The notes under the pieces: generated by a model | Databases searched by the model: none | Told to the model about the DNA's origin: nothing | The model's input: the letters and a program-made list of their open reading frames with translations, nothing else | Source of the DNA: Pseudoalteromonas luteoviolacea | GTDB lineage: Bacteria; Pseudomonadota; Gammaproteobacteria; Enterobacterales; Alteromonadaceae | Length of the DNA: 64,000 nt | Assembly (NCBI RefSeq): GCF_001696455.1 | Contig: NZ_MAUJ01000005.1 | Span: 294,917 to 358,916, forward strand | Direction of reading: 5' to 3' | Shown here: piece by piece, positions 35,409 through 45,151 of the stretch | Numbering within the stretch: position 1 is the stretch's first letter | Layout: the number at the start of each line of letters is the position of its first letter | Translations under genes and position numbers: made by a program

Positions 35409-36455
35409 TTAATACCCACTACCAAATTGGTTTTTATCGTGCGCTTTTGTATAGGCATCCTGTGTTGTGATCAGGCCATGGTTAACCAAGTTCATTAAAC
35501 ACTGATCCATTGTTTGCATGCCGTGCAATGCGCCAGTTTGAATAGCTGAGTACATTTGCGCAATTTTGTCTTCACGAATTAAGTTACGAATCGCAGGGAC
35601 ACCCAGCATGATTTCATGCGCAGCGACACGACCTCCACCTACTTTTTTAACCAAGGTTTGTGAAATAACAGCCTGTAGAGACTCAGACAGCATTGATCGC
35701 ACCATGTCTTTTTCTTCACCAGGAAATACGTCAATAATACGGTCTATTGTTTTAGGTGCTGAAGTAGTATGAAGCGTACCAAATACTAAGTGGCCTGTTT
35801 CAGCGGCGGTCATCGCAAGTCGAATAGTCTCCAAATCACGCAACTCACCAACTAAAATGACGTCAGGGTCTTCGCGTAATGCGCTGCGCAGCGCGGCGTT
35901 AAAGCTGTGCGTATCACGATGCACTTCGCGTTGGTTAACTAAACTGAGTTGGTTTTGGTGTACAAATTCAATCGGGTCTTCAATGGTCAAAATGTGGTGA
36001 TGTTTGTTGCTGTTGATGTAGTCAACCATCGCCGCTAACGTCGTTGATTTACCAGAGCCTGTCGGGCCAGTTACGAGCACTAATCCTCGAGGGTTTTCAG
36101 CTATTTGTTTAAAAATATCGGGCGCACCTAGCTCTTCGAGAGTAAGTACCTGACTTGGGATAGTACGAAAAACCGCAGCAGGCCCCCTGCTTGAATTAAA
36201 AGCATTGACACGAAATCTTGCCAAATTAGGCACTTCGAACGAAAAATCCACCTCAAGATTTTGCTCATAGTCCTTGCGCTGGTTATCATTCATAATATCG
36301 TATATTAAGCTATTTACATCCTTTGCTTCTAAAGCAGGAATGTTTATGCGACGAACGTCTCCGTCTACGCGGATCATCGGGGAAACCTCCGAAGACAGGT
36401 GTAGATCCGACGCTTTATGTTGCACACTAAAGGCTAATAATTCAGTAATATCCAT
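35409..36455 (-). CDS. pilT: Type IV pilus twitching motility ATPase PilT
   Basis: 348 residues. PilT is the retraction motor of type IV pili. Walker A TGPTGSGKSTTLAAM (about residues 128-143), ASP-box, Walker B ILVGELRDLETI near 195-206 and the His box HLVFGTLHTTSA near 218-229 are all present. The C-terminus ends in NQFGSGY. It precedes pilU by 2 bp and its start is divergent from yggS, a gene order known from many gammaproteobacteria. Confidence 0.97.
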   Translation of the reverse strand: MDITELLAFSVQHKASDLHLSSEVSPMIRVDGDVRRINIPALEAKDVNSLIYDIMNDNQRKDYEQNLEVDFSFEVPNLARFRVNAFNSSRGPAAVFRTIPSQVLTLEELGAPDIFKQIAENPRGLVLVTGPTGSGKSTTLAAMVDYINSNKHHHILTIEDPIEFVHQNQLSLVNQREVHRDTHSFNAALRSALREDPDVILVGELRDLETIRLAMTAAETGHLVFGTLHTTSAPKTIDRIIDVFPGEEKDMVRSMLSESLQAVISQTLVKKVGGGRVAAHEIMLGVPAIRNLIREDKIAQMYSAIQTGALHGMQTMDQCLMNLVNHGLITTQDAYTKAHDKNQFGSGY

Positions 36456-36484
36456 CTATGACTCCACAACGAGCAAATAATAAT

Positions 36485-37168
36485 ATGGTTACAATAGCAG
36501 AACGGCTAAATAACGCCTACGATCGCATTGCAAAAGCTGAACAAAATGGTCAAATTTCTGATCCCGTTCAACTTCTTGCTGTGTCAAAAACCAAACCGAT
36601 AGAGTTAATTCAACAAGCCTATGATGCTGGGCAGCGCTTATTTGGTGAGTCTTATGTTCAAGAAGCAGTAGACAAAGTCACATACTTTAAACGACATAAA
36701 GATATTGAATGGCATTTTATTGGCCCCATTCAATCCAATAAATCACGCCACATTGCTGAGCACTTTAGTTGGGTACAAAGTGTTGACCGTTTGAAAATCG
36801 CAAGACGACTCAATGAACAAAGGCCAACAAACTTAAAACCACTTAATATTTTAATTCAAGTCAATATCAGCGAAGATGATAATAAGTCTGGTTGTATGCC
36901 CTCAGAACTGGAAGTGATTGCGCAATTTATTCACGATTCGAGGCAGCTTACTTTACGCGGACTTATGACCATTACAGCAAAAACAGACGATCCTGATTTG
37001 CAACGGCAATATTTTCAGCAAATGAAAGATTGCTTTGATAAACTAAAGGCCCAATATCCTCAAATAGATACGCTTTCTATGGGAATGAGTGGCGATTTAG
37101 AGCCTGCAATAGCCGCAGGAGCCACTATGGTTCGCATTGGCACGGATATTTTTGGTCAAAGACAATAA
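36485..37168 (+). CDS. yggS: YggS family pyridoxal phosphate homeostasis protein
   Basis: 227 residues from the ATG at 36485; an in-frame ATG at 36458 is nearly as plausible. A single-domain PLP-binding TIM barrel of the YggS/PROSC family, which controls cellular PLP levels without a known reaction. The family's LLAVSKTKP motif (PLP-lysine) is near residues 37-45, FGESYVQEA near 60, WHFIGPIQSNK near 81 and MGMSGDLEPAI near 198. It begins the yggS-proC-yggT-DUF4426-rdgB-hemW series. Confidence 0.94.
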   Translation: MVTIAERLNNAYDRIAKAEQNGQISDPVQLLAVSKTKPIELIQQAYDAGQRLFGESYVQEAVDKVTYFKRHKDIEWHFIGPIQSNKSRHIAEHFSWVQSVDRLKIARRLNEQRPTNLKPLNILIQVNISEDDNKSGCMPSELEVIAQFIHDSRQLTLRGLMTITAKTDDPDLQRQYFQQMKDCFDKLKAQYPQIDTLSMGMSGDLEPAIAAGATMVRIGTDIFGQRQ

Positions 37169-37184
37169 AGGGCACAAGTAACAC

Positions 37185-38006
37185 ATGTCTAATAAAACAA
37201 TCGCATTTATCGGTACCGGTAATATGAGTTATGCCATTATCGGTGGCATGTTAAAAAGTGGGTTTTCGGCACAAGACATTATTGCCACCAACCGTAATCC
37301 AGAGAAGCTAGCCAAAGTAAATGCTGACTTTGAAATAAGAACCACCAGCGATAATATCAGTGCAATTAAGCAAGCTGATGTCGTTGTGTTATCTGTCAAA
37401 CCCCAAATGATGGCTGAGCTATGTGCCACTTTTGAGCAACACAATTTAGACCTTAGTAACAAGGTGGTCGTATCTGTTGCGGCGGGCATTACGATAAGCC
37501 GTCTAAAGGAAATGCTAAGTAACGAAGCTAAAGTCGTGAGGTGTATGCCTAACACCCCTTCACTTGTTGGATTGGGTGTCTCAGGCCTATTTAGTCAAGA
37601 TATCGATTCTGACGAGCAAACATTCATTGACAAAATATTCAGTGCGACAGGTATTACGACCTGGTTGACGAAAGAAGAACAGATTAACGATATTATCGCT
37701 GTAACAGGCTCCTCTCCAGCCTATTTCTTCCTGTTTATGCAGTCGATCGAGGAAAAAGCCAAAGAGCTCGGATTTGACGAGCAAACAGCGAGACAGTTAG
37801 TTCAACAAACCGCACTGGGTGCAGCACAAATGGCGGTATCTCAAGAGCAAATTAGTCTTGAACAATTACGCGCCAATGTTACCTCTAAAGGTGGCACTAC
37901 ACATGCTGCTATCGAGTTTATGAAAGACAATCATTTGCCACAGACAGTTGCCGAAGCGATGGACGCTTGTATCGCTCGCGCGCAGGAAATGGAAAAACAA
38001 ATCTAA
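37185..38006 (+). CDS. proC: Pyrroline-5-carboxylate reductase
   Basis: 273 residues (E. coli 269). Performs the last step of proline synthesis using NAD(P)H. The N-terminal Rossmann fold starts IAFIGTGNMSYAIIGGM (about 5-21); VVSVAAGITI and CMPNTPSLVGLGVSGL are conserved in the coenzyme domain. The C-terminal helical domain includes the GSSPAYFFLF and TSKGGTTHAAI motifs. It lies 16 bp after yggS and 9 bp before yggT. Confidence 0.97.
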   Translation: MSNKTIAFIGTGNMSYAIIGGMLKSGFSAQDIIATNRNPEKLAKVNADFEIRTTSDNISAIKQADVVVLSVKPQMMAELCATFEQHNLDLSNKVVVSVAAGITISRLKEMLSNEAKVVRCMPNTPSLVGLGVSGLFSQDIDSDEQTFIDKIFSATGITTWLTKEEQINDIIAVTGSSPAYFFLFMQSIEEKAKELGFDEQTARQLVQQTALGAAQMAVSQEQISLEQLRANVTSKGGTTHAAIEFMKDNHLPQTVAEAMDACIARAQEMEKQI

Positions 38007-38015
38007 GGAATTACC

Positions 38016-38549
38016 ATGAGTGCTATGCATTTTTTAATTGAAACCTTGTTCAATTTATTTTTGATGGTCGTATTGTTGCGTTTTTGGATGCAATGGGCAC
38101 GTGTAGACTTTTACAACCCATTAAGCCAAGCCATTGTGAAAGCTACGTCTTTTGCTGTGAACCCACTGCGAAAAGTTGTTCCTGGGCTCGGAGGCTTTGA
38201 TATTGCCTCTTTGATTCTTGCGTTTATCGTCGCTTGCGCCAAAGTATCTGTTTTAATGATGGTATTTGGCGGTTATTGGGACGTTGCGGGCGTCGCTTTA
38301 GGCGGCTTACTAACCATGCTAAAAGAAGCGTTCAGTTTGGTGTTTTGGATTTTGGTTATCCGTGCACTGCTTAGTTGGGTCGTACAGGGTTATAACCCTG
38401 TTGCAGCCGTTTTTGAACAACTAACAGAGCCACTTCTTAGACCAATCCGTAAAGTGATTCCACCACTTGGCGGACTAGATTTGTCTATAATGGTGGTACT
38501 GATTGGTATGATGTTCTTACAGAAACTAGTGATGGACTTCTTACACTGA
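38016..38549 (+). CDS. yggT: YggT family membrane protein
   Basis: 177 residues with four membrane segments in two YggT (DUF165-unrelated, Pfam YGGT) halves, each ending in NPL or NPVAAVFEQ-LTEPLLRPIRKVIPPLGGLDLS repeats. The family has been linked to osmotic shock resistance and potassium transport in E. coli and to cell envelope functions elsewhere, with no settled mechanism. It sits between proC and DUF4426, the classic context. Confidence 0.95.
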   Translation: MSAMHFLIETLFNLFLMVVLLRFWMQWARVDFYNPLSQAIVKATSFAVNPLRKVVPGLGGFDIASLILAFIVACAKVSVLMMVFGGYWDVAGVALGGLLTMLKEAFSLVFWILVIRALLSWVVQGYNPVAAVFEQLTEPLLRPIRKVIPPLGGLDLSIMVVLIGMMFLQKLVMDFLH

Positions 38550-38568
38550 TTTGATAGGAGTATAAGTC

Positions 38569-39009
38569 ATGAGATTGCTTTTAGTTGTATTATTTACCTT
38601 CTTCGCCAGCAGCGCAGCGCATGCTGCCAACACGGAGTCAGGGGGCCAATTTAAAGTGCTTGGCAATTGGGAAGTGCATTACATTGCATTTCCTTCGACG
38701 TTCATCCAACCAAATGTCGCCAAGGCCTATGGCGTTGTGCGAGGAGACAATAAAGCGCTGATCAATATTTCTGTACTGGCTAAAGACAGTGTGAAAACAG
38801 CGCAACAAGTAAATATATCTGGCGTTGCTAAAAATTTACTGGGCAACAAACAAGATTTAACGTTTAAGCAAGTTATTGATGGTGATGCGATCTATTACCT
38901 CGCACAGCTCAATTACTACAACGAAGACGTTTATCGCTTTAATGTGCAAATTCAACAAGGCGATCAACAACACGTTTTACAGTTTCAACAAAAGTTTTAT
39001 GTAGATTAA
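38569..39009 (+). CDS. DUF4426 domain periplasmic protein
   Basis: 146 residues with a signal peptide (hydrophobic core 3-13, cleavage near SAAHAAN at 16-20). The mature region matches DUF4426: an N-terminal VLGNWEVHYIAFPSTFIQPNVAKAYG section and the C-terminal QQKFYVD strand. No catalytic motif is seen. The gene is typical of this position between yggT and rdgB in Alteromonadales and Vibrionales. Start 19 bp after yggT and end 5 bp before rdgB. Confidence 0.9.
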   Translation: MRLLLVVLFTFFASSAAHAANTESGGQFKVLGNWEVHYIAFPSTFIQPNVAKAYGVVRGDNKALINISVLAKDSVKTAQQVNISGVAKNLLGNKQDLTFKQVIDGDAIYYLAQLNYYNEDVYRFNVQIQQGDQQHVLQFQQKFYVD

Positions 39010-39014
39010 GTAAT

Positions 39015-39608
39015 ATGACAAACAAAATCGTACTGGCCACAGGTAATCAAGGTAAAGTCAAAGAGCTGGGCGCAATGCTAGAATCGCTCAATATCGAGGT
39101 GCTTCCGCAAAGCCAATTTAATGTCTCTGACGTCGCTGAGACTGGCACTACTTTTGTCGAAAATGCCATCATAAAGGCACGTCATGCGGCAAAAGAAACA
39201 GGGTTGCCCGCGATAGCGGATGACTCGGGCCTAGAAGTCGATTCGCTTCAAGGGGCGCCGGGGGTATATTCAGCTCGGTACGCTGGTTTAGGTGCCAGCG
39301 ATCAGGATAACATTGATAAATTACTCCATGATTTGGGCTCTACTCCCAACCGTAGCGCGCGATTCTGGTGTGTGTTGGTTTACATGCAGCATGAAAACGA
39401 CCCCACTCCGATTATCTGCCAAGCGAGTTGGGAAGGTGAAATAGCGACAGAACAACACGGTGACCAAGGTTTTGGTTATGATCCTGTCTTTTGGGTCAAA
39501 TCTTTAAATCGTATGGCCGCAGAGCTCACTAAACAGGAAAAAAATGCAATAAGCCATAGAGGGCAAGCTTTGCAACAACTATTGACCCACTTTAAGAGCA
39601 AGCTGTGA
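39015..39608 (+). CDS. rdgB: XTP/dITP diphosphatase (RdgB/HAM1)
   Basis: 197 residues. Removes non-canonical purine triphosphates (XTP, dITP, ITP) from the nucleotide pool. HAM1-family motifs are visible: LATGNQGKVKEL (about 7-18), FVENAIIKARHAA, ADDSGLEVDSL (about 68-78), GVYSARYAG, and a GFGYDPVF loop near 151-158 with the final SHRGQALQ. Its stop codon overlaps the hemW start by 4 bp (translational coupling). Confidence 0.97.
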   Translation: MTNKIVLATGNQGKVKELGAMLESLNIEVLPQSQFNVSDVAETGTTFVENAIIKARHAAKETGLPAIADDSGLEVDSLQGAPGVYSARYAGLGASDQDNIDKLLHDLGSTPNRSARFWCVLVYMQHENDPTPIICQASWEGEIATEQHGDQGFGYDPVFWVKSLNRMAAELTKQEKNAISHRGQALQQLLTHFKSKL

Positions 39609-40741
39609 ACCTCCCACCGTTAAGTTTATATGTGCACGTACCATGGTGCGTGCAAAAATGCCCCTACTGCGATTTCAATAGCCACAGTCAAAAAGGCACA
39701 ATCCCAGAGAAAGAGTATATTCAACACCTGTTAGATGATCTCAAGGCCGATTTGCATTTAGTTCAGGGGCGAAAGTTACACAGCATATTTGTCGGTGGCG
39801 GTACACCAAGCTTACTATCGGGCGAAGCTTATGTTCATCTGCTACAGCAAATAGAAGCACTAATAGGTTTTGAGGATGATATTGAAATAACCCTAGAAGC
39901 CAACCCTGGTACCGTTGAAAGTGACCGCTTTAAACATTATGTTCAAGCTGGAGTGAATAGAATATCTATTGGCGTGCAAAGCTTACAAAGTGACAAATTA
40001 AAAGCTTTGGGCCGTATTCATGGTGAGCAAGAGGCCATCAATGCAGCGTCAGAGGCCCATGAAGCGGGTTTAAACAGCTTCAACATGGATTTGATGCATG
40101 GTTTGCCAAACCAGTCGCTAGAAGATGCCATGAGCGACTTAGAACGCGTCATAAAGCTCGCACCGCCTCATCTATCTTGGTATCAGTTAACTATCGAGCC
40201 TAATACACAGTTTGCGTCAAAACCTCCCAAGCTGCCTGAAGATGAAACCCTATGGGCAATTCAAGAAGCTGGGCAAGCTCTACTTCAACAACATGGATAC
40301 ATTCAATACGAAATTTCTGGCTACGCCAAAGCAGGCTTACAGTGTAAACACAACCTCAATTACTGGCGTTTTGGTGACTATCTCGGTATTGGCTGTGGTG
40401 CACACGGCAAAATTACACTCCCTGAGCAAAACCAAATCTTGCGTACTGTCAAAGTAAAGCACCCTCGGGGGTATATGGATTTAACCAAACCCTATCTTTA
40501 CGATAGCTGGTATGTGGAGCCAGCTGACAGGCCTTTCGAGTTTTTTATGAATACATTTCGATTAGTAGAGGCAACGTCTAAACAAGCTTTTGTAGACTAT
40601 ACCGGCCTTGCTTTAAGCGAAATAAAAAATCAGCTTCAGCACGCCTTCAACTCCGGGCTATTGGAGGAGCGTGAAGATTCATGGTTTGTAACAAATAAAG
40701 GGCATAGATATTTAAATGACCTGCTAGAATTGTTCGTCTAA
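39605..40741 (+). CDS. hemW: HemW, heme chaperone (radical SAM)
   Basis: 378 residues, homologous to coproporphyrinogen III dehydrogenase (HemN) but acting as a heme chaperone. The radical-SAM cluster site is CVQKCPYC (Cys15, Cys19, Cys22). Later motifs are GGGTPSLL (near 61), the ISIGVQSLQ segment, and a C-terminal HemN-type domain. It starts by overlapping the rdgB stop, as in E. coli. A 165-bp gap separates it from the next gene. Confidence 0.96.
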   Translation: MNLPPLSLYVHVPWCVQKCPYCDFNSHSQKGTIPEKEYIQHLLDDLKADLHLVQGRKLHSIFVGGGTPSLLSGEAYVHLLQQIEALIGFEDDIEITLEANPGTVESDRFKHYVQAGVNRISIGVQSLQSDKLKALGRIHGEQEAINAASEAHEAGLNSFNMDLMHGLPNQSLEDAMSDLERVIKLAPPHLSWYQLTIEPNTQFASKPPKLPEDETLWAIQEAGQALLQQHGYIQYEISGYAKAGLQCKHNLNYWRFGDYLGIGCGAHGKITLPEQNQILRTVKVKHPRGYMDLTKPYLYDSWYVEPADRPFEFFMNTFRLVEATSKQAFVDYTGLALSEIKNQLQHAFNSGLLEEREDSWFVTNKGHRYLNDLLELFV

Positions 40742-40905
40742 ATTAAGGTACATTACAGCGATTTTCACAACAATCTAGATTTGTAATTGGTCTCACAATC
40801 CAATTGAGATTCGTCGCAATTCATTTAATGGCCTACAATGAGCTGAAGGGTCTCGTTTTAAATAATAAGATAACCTCTTAATACAGAAAATAAAAAGGGT
40901 AAAAC

Positions 40906-42735
40906 ATGCGTAAACTTACCATTATCGCTGCAGCAGTATCAACGGTATTGCTTGCGGGCTGTCAACAGACGGCTGAACAACCAAAACCTGTAACCGCAGT
41001 GCAGCAAGTTGTTCAAAGTGAAGTCGAAAAAGCCAACGCTCTGTTCGAAGAGTCTTTTAACAGAGACGTAATGCGCAGTCCAATCTACCAAACTTACCTA
41101 GGTATTAAGACCGACTATGATAAGTGGGATGACGAGTCAAAAGAAAGAAAATTAGAAGATCTTGAGCTAGCTAAAAAAGATTTGATGGCAATTAATGCTA
41201 TCGATCGTTCTAAATTAGATGCGAATACTCAAGTTAGCTATGATTTGTTCAAACAAGGTTTAGAGAATGATATCGCAGACTTTAAATGGCGCTACTACTC
41301 ATACCCAGTAAACCAAATGTATGGTACACATTCAATGGTACCAGCGTTTTTAATCAACCAGCACCAAATAAGCGATGTTAAAGACGCCAAAGCATATATC
41401 TCTCGTTTAAATGGCGTACCTAAGGTATTCGACCAACTAATCGAAGGTTTAGAAACTCGTGCTGACATGGGCATTATCGCGCCGAAGTTCGTTTTTCCAC
41501 ATGTAATTGAATCAAGTAAAAACATCATCAAAGGCGCGCCTTTCGAAGATGGCAGTGACTCAGCAATTCTAGCGGACTTTAAACGTAAAGTTACCAAACT
41601 AGATATTGCTCAAAATGAAAAAGATGCGCTTATTGCAGAGGCAAATGAATCACTTAAAACTGCTGTCAAACCTTCTTACAACAAGCTTATCAGCTATCTA
41701 CATAAACTAGAGAAACGTGCCGATACACGTGATGGTGTTTGGAAGTTTAAAGACGGTGATAAGTTCTTCAGCAATGCACTGCAGCGCACAACAACAACGG
41801 ACTTAACAGCAGAGCAAATTCACAAAATTGGCTTAAAAGAAGTTGCGAGAATTCATGATGAAATGCGTGAAATCAAAGAAAAAGTCGGCTTCAAAGGTGA
41901 TTTAAAAGCCTTTATGCAGTTTATGCGTGATGACAAACAGTTCTATTTACCAAATACCGAAGAAGGTAAAGCCAAATACTTAGCGGACGCGACGGCAATG
42001 ATCGACAACATGAAATCTCGTTTAGACGAGCTTTTCATTGTTAAGCCAAAAGCGGACATGATAGTAAAACGTGTTGAAGCATTCCGTGAAAAAGCAGCTG
42101 GTAAGGCGTTTTATCAACAGCCTGCTCCTGATGGCACACGCCCGGGTATTTACTACGCCAACTTATACGATATGGAAGCAATGCCAACCTACCAATTGGA
42201 AGCGCTCGCTTACCATGAAGGTATCCCAGGTCATCACATGCAAATTGCCATAGCACAAGAGTTAGAAAACATGCCTAAGTTCCGTAAGTTTGGTAGCTTC
42301 ACAGCTTACGTTGAAGGTTGGGGTCTATATTCAGAGCTAGTGCCTAAAGAAATGGGCTTATACGAAGACCCGTATTCTGATTTTGGACGTTTGGCTATGG
42401 AATTATGGCGTGCTTGTCGTCTAGTGGTTGATACTGGTATCCACGCTATGAAGTGGACTCGTCAAGAAGGGATTGACTACTATGTAAATAACACGCCAAA
42501 TGCTAAATCTGACGCAGTTAAAATGGTTGAGCGCCACATTGTTATGCCAAGCCAGGCAACCGCCTATAAAATTGGCATGAACAAGATCATTGAGCTACGT
42601 GAAGACGCGAAGAAAGAACTTGGTGACAAGTTCGATATTCGCCAATTCCACGATGTTGTACTTAAAAATGGCCCAGTCCCTTTGAACGTGCTTGAGCAGT
42701 TCGTTGATGAGTGGGTTGCAAGTAAAAAGGGCTAA
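40906..42735 (+). CDS. DUF885 lipoprotein, putative metallopeptidase
   Basis: 609 residues with a lipoprotein signal (lipobox LLAGC, Cys19). The large helical DUF885 domain contains the zinc-peptidase-like sequence YHEGIPGHHMQ (about residues 437-447), the recognised HExxPGHH metal site of this family. A second conserved YVEGWGLYSELV segment lies near 467-478. Enzymatic activity is not established for most members; several are annotated as dipeptidases. It is monocistronic, and its 3' end overlaps the convergent kinase gene by 4 bp. Confidence 0.93.
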   Translation: MRKLTIIAAAVSTVLLAGCQQTAEQPKPVTAVQQVVQSEVEKANALFEESFNRDVMRSPIYQTYLGIKTDYDKWDDESKERKLEDLELAKKDLMAINAIDRSKLDANTQVSYDLFKQGLENDIADFKWRYYSYPVNQMYGTHSMVPAFLINQHQISDVKDAKAYISRLNGVPKVFDQLIEGLETRADMGIIAPKFVFPHVIESSKNIIKGAPFEDGSDSAILADFKRKVTKLDIAQNEKDALIAEANESLKTAVKPSYNKLISYLHKLEKRADTRDGVWKFKDGDKFFSNALQRTTTTDLTAEQIHKIGLKEVARIHDEMREIKEKVGFKGDLKAFMQFMRDDKQFYLPNTEEGKAKYLADATAMIDNMKSRLDELFIVKPKADMIVKRVEAFREKAAGKAFYQQPAPDGTRPGIYYANLYDMEAMPTYQLEALAYHEGIPGHHMQIAIAQELENMPKFRKFGSFTAYVEGWGLYSELVPKEMGLYEDPYSDFGRLAMELWRACRLVVDTGIHAMKWTRQEGIDYYVNNTPNAKSDAVKMVERHIVMPSQATAYKIGMNKIIELREDAKKELGDKFDIRQFHDVVLKNGPVPLNVLEQFVDEWVASKKG

Positions 42736-44570
42736 CTCTCCTTAAGCTCAAAAAGTGTATTAGCTAAAATAATATGCAAGCAAGCCCCGCCATGTGCGGG
42801 GCTTTGTATTTTAACTTCCCCTTTAAGCTTTTGAGTGACTAAGTTGTATATAATGCTTAAACCTAGCCCTATTCCCCCTTGATTCCTTTGAGTGGTAATA
42901 AAAGGCTCAAATATGACTGGTAGTAACTCTTTATCAATGCCATTGCCGTCATCTTTGATATATACATGGATATACTCATTTACAACCAATACGGAAACAA
43001 CGATGTTAAGCGGTCTATCTTCATTTTTCCCATGTTGAATACTGTTATTGAGGCTATAGGTGAGTATTTGTACAAACACATTGGGATAGCTTGTAAGCAT
43101 TAAACCTTCAGGAATCTCTAAGTCCACATGATACTCAGGGGCTTGCAATTCATGCTGAAAACAGTCAAATACCCCTTCAACTAATGCTTTTAAATTAAAC
43201 TCCTGTACTTCGTCGTACTCTTGCTGAACAGATACTTTTTTAAAATCATTTATTAAAGATGCGGTTCTATGTAAATTATTTTCTAATAAATACAATGCAG
43301 TTTCGGCTTCATTAATAAGGTGAGTAAGTGTGTGCTTTTGTAGCTGACCTGATTCAAGATCCTTTTTTAAGGTTTCAACCTGCTCCTTTAAAAGGGACTG
43401 GCTTGTAATAGCGACACCTAGCGGCGTATTGAGTTCATGTGCAAAACCACTAACCATATTACCCAAACTGGCCATCTTAGCTTCTTCTATTAGCCGTTGC
43501 TGTGCCGCAGTTAAGCGATCTAACAGAGTTTCGATAAACGCCAATAAATCATCCAAATAATGCGCGATTTGAGCTATTTCATCCTCCCCTTGTATATCAA
43601 CCCGAAGTGAAAAGTCCTCATGTTTTGCAACTTTTTTGAGTACACGGCTAATTGCAATAATATGCTCAGAAATTCGACTATTCAGCAGGTATAATAAGAA
43701 AAGGCTGCAACAGCTAATAAGAACAATCACTGACAAACACGCCAATATTAGCTGTTGTTTCTTATCTAGAGATTGATTAAAAAGCTGTTTGGATACAACT
43801 TCAAAGTGGCCACGGATAGACAACTTTAAATCGTGCAAATCAGCGCGCACACCTTGGCTATGGTCTAAACCTTGACGTTTTAACACATTGATATACGTAT
43901 TAAAGCCCTGATCATATTGGTTTAATGTAGACAACATTTGGGTTGACTTGTCAGGGAACTGTTCGCGAATCAAATTCTTCGTACTCACCAACAACTCTTT
44001 GTGTATTAATAAGTAGCTTGGCTCTAGTCTCAGTAAAAAATCTTTTTCTCTGCGCCTGAGTTCTAAGATTAAGATTTCCAATTGAGGATGACTGGCAGAT
44101 TTTGCGATATCCTGCAAAGCGTGTGCCTGACGTCGGAAGTTACCATATACTCCCTCGCTTTTGTCATAGCCCAGCAATGCTTGCATTGATGCTAACTGCT
44201 CGTACTTTAAAGTAAAACGCTTTACTTCTTCATCTAATTTAAACAGCAAATCAAGATCACGGTCATGAGAAACCAACATATTTAATAGCTGACTAAAACT
44301 GTCTTTATATGCAAACCGCAATTCTTCAATTGATTGTAAGCTTTCTCGCTGTCGTTCAATCAAGAAACGCTCTTCTTGATCGAGTAAACGTTGTATTTGT
44401 GTTTGTAACATGAACAGCCGATCATTGAGCTCTCTAGTTTGTTGTAGTTGAACATACAGCACCCAACTCACAATCATAATAACTAAAGCAGAACCAACCG
44501 CAGCTGTTTTAAAAAGTAAAAGTGATTGTTTTAATTGCACAAAAATAGTCCAGCTTGTCTTTTGCCCCAA
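42732..44570 (-). CDS. Membrane-bound sensor histidine kinase (orphan)
   Basis: 612 residues. Two membrane segments (about 23-41 and 272-297) flank a 230-residue, highly helical and coiled-coil periplasmic sensor; a HAMP linker (about 298-350) leads to the His-kinase domain. The H-box MASLGNMVSGFAHELNTPLG puts the phosphoacceptor at His378. The ATPase has an N box (YSLNNSIQHG), G1 (DDGNGID) and G2 (GGIGLGLSI) near the C-terminus. No response regulator is adjacent, so the partner is elsewhere. It converges with DUF885. Confidence 0.9.
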   Translation of the reverse strand: MGQKTSWTIFVQLKQSLLLFKTAAVGSALVIMIVSWVLYVQLQQTRELNDRLFMLQTQIQRLLDQEERFLIERQRESLQSIEELRFAYKDSFSQLLNMLVSHDRDLDLLFKLDEEVKRFTLKYEQLASMQALLGYDKSEGVYGNFRRQAHALQDIAKSASHPQLEILILELRRREKDFLLRLEPSYLLIHKELLVSTKNLIREQFPDKSTQMLSTLNQYDQGFNTYINVLKRQGLDHSQGVRADLHDLKLSIRGHFEVVSKQLFNQSLDKKQQLILACLSVIVLISCCSLFLLYLLNSRISEHIIAISRVLKKVAKHEDFSLRVDIQGEDEIAQIAHYLDDLLAFIETLLDRLTAAQQRLIEEAKMASLGNMVSGFAHELNTPLGVAITSQSLLKEQVETLKKDLESGQLQKHTLTHLINEAETALYLLENNLHRTASLINDFKKVSVQQEYDEVQEFNLKALVEGVFDCFQHELQAPEYHVDLEIPEGLMLTSYPNVFVQILTYSLNNSIQHGKNEDRPLNIVVSVLVVNEYIHVYIKDDGNGIDKELLPVIFEPFITTQRNQGGIGLGLSIIYNLVTQKLKGEVKIQSPAHGGACLHIILANTLFELKES

Positions 44571-44742
44571 AATAAGTCTAGTCGAGAATTACCAATCTGG
44601 CCTGAACAATTGGGAGGCATGGGCATGAGATTAGTACTTACAAACTGAAAGAGAGCCATATAGAGAATGAAAGTTATGCACTATGCCTTTTTTATGAACA
44701 ATTTTATAGTCACACTTGCCATCATCATAGAGTTAAATACTA

Positions 44743-44997
44743 ATGGGAAAAGTAATGGAAATTTTAGTGACTATAGTTGTTTTATTACTATTGATAGTGC
44801 TCTCAGTAATTTATACAACATTTATATTTATCTCTACACGCCACAAAGTTAGGTTAGCTGATTCCATTATTTATATGATGAAACACAATGAACCTGTAAA
44901 GATTGATATTGAAACACTAGAAGGTTTGAACCTTTCCCCAAAAGAGAAGGACTATTTGATTAGCATTCAAAAACAAGACGTAAATTTGCAATCATAA
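44743..44997 (+). CDS. Small single-pass membrane protein
   Basis: 84 residues (or 80 from the ATG at 44755, which gives MEILVTIVVLLLLIVL). One strong hydrophobic segment (about residues 6-31) is followed by a charged cytoplasmic tail of about 50 residues ending in an acidic, Ser/Gln tail. No family recognised. Ribosome binding sites are weak for both starts. It stands in an AT-rich stretch between the kinase start and the tRNA terminator; a possible hypothetical gene. Confidence 0.5.
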   Translation: MGKVMEILVTIVVLLLLIVLSVIYTTFIFISTRHKVRLADSIIYMMKHNEPVKIDIETLEGLNLSPKEKDYLISIQKQDVNLQS

Positions 44998-45112
44998 TTG
45001 AGATGACGTTACAGAAATATACGCAGCAGTTGCTTAGTATGCTTGTCAGATAATGAAATAAAGTTGCCGAAAGGAAATGATCTGTTTTGTAGATATAATA
45101 CAATTGCGGAAA

Positions 45113-45143
45113 TAAAAAAGCCCCAGAAATAATTTCTGGGGCT
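45113..45143 (-). terminator. tRNA-Leu terminator
   Basis: On the minus strand a perfect 11-bp hairpin (AGCCCCAGAAA / TTTCTGGGGCT, 3-nt loop, 45119-45143) is followed by TTTTTTATTTCC. It lies just 8 bp beyond the tRNA 3' end. Confidence 0.92.
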
Positions 45144-45151
45144 ATAAAAAG

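Noticed and set aside
44667..44852. 61-codon ORF overlapping the small membrane protein in another frame
   Set aside because: It ends within the membrane-protein frame, which has the more consistent hydrophobic segment; the upstream frame lacks a ribosome binding site.
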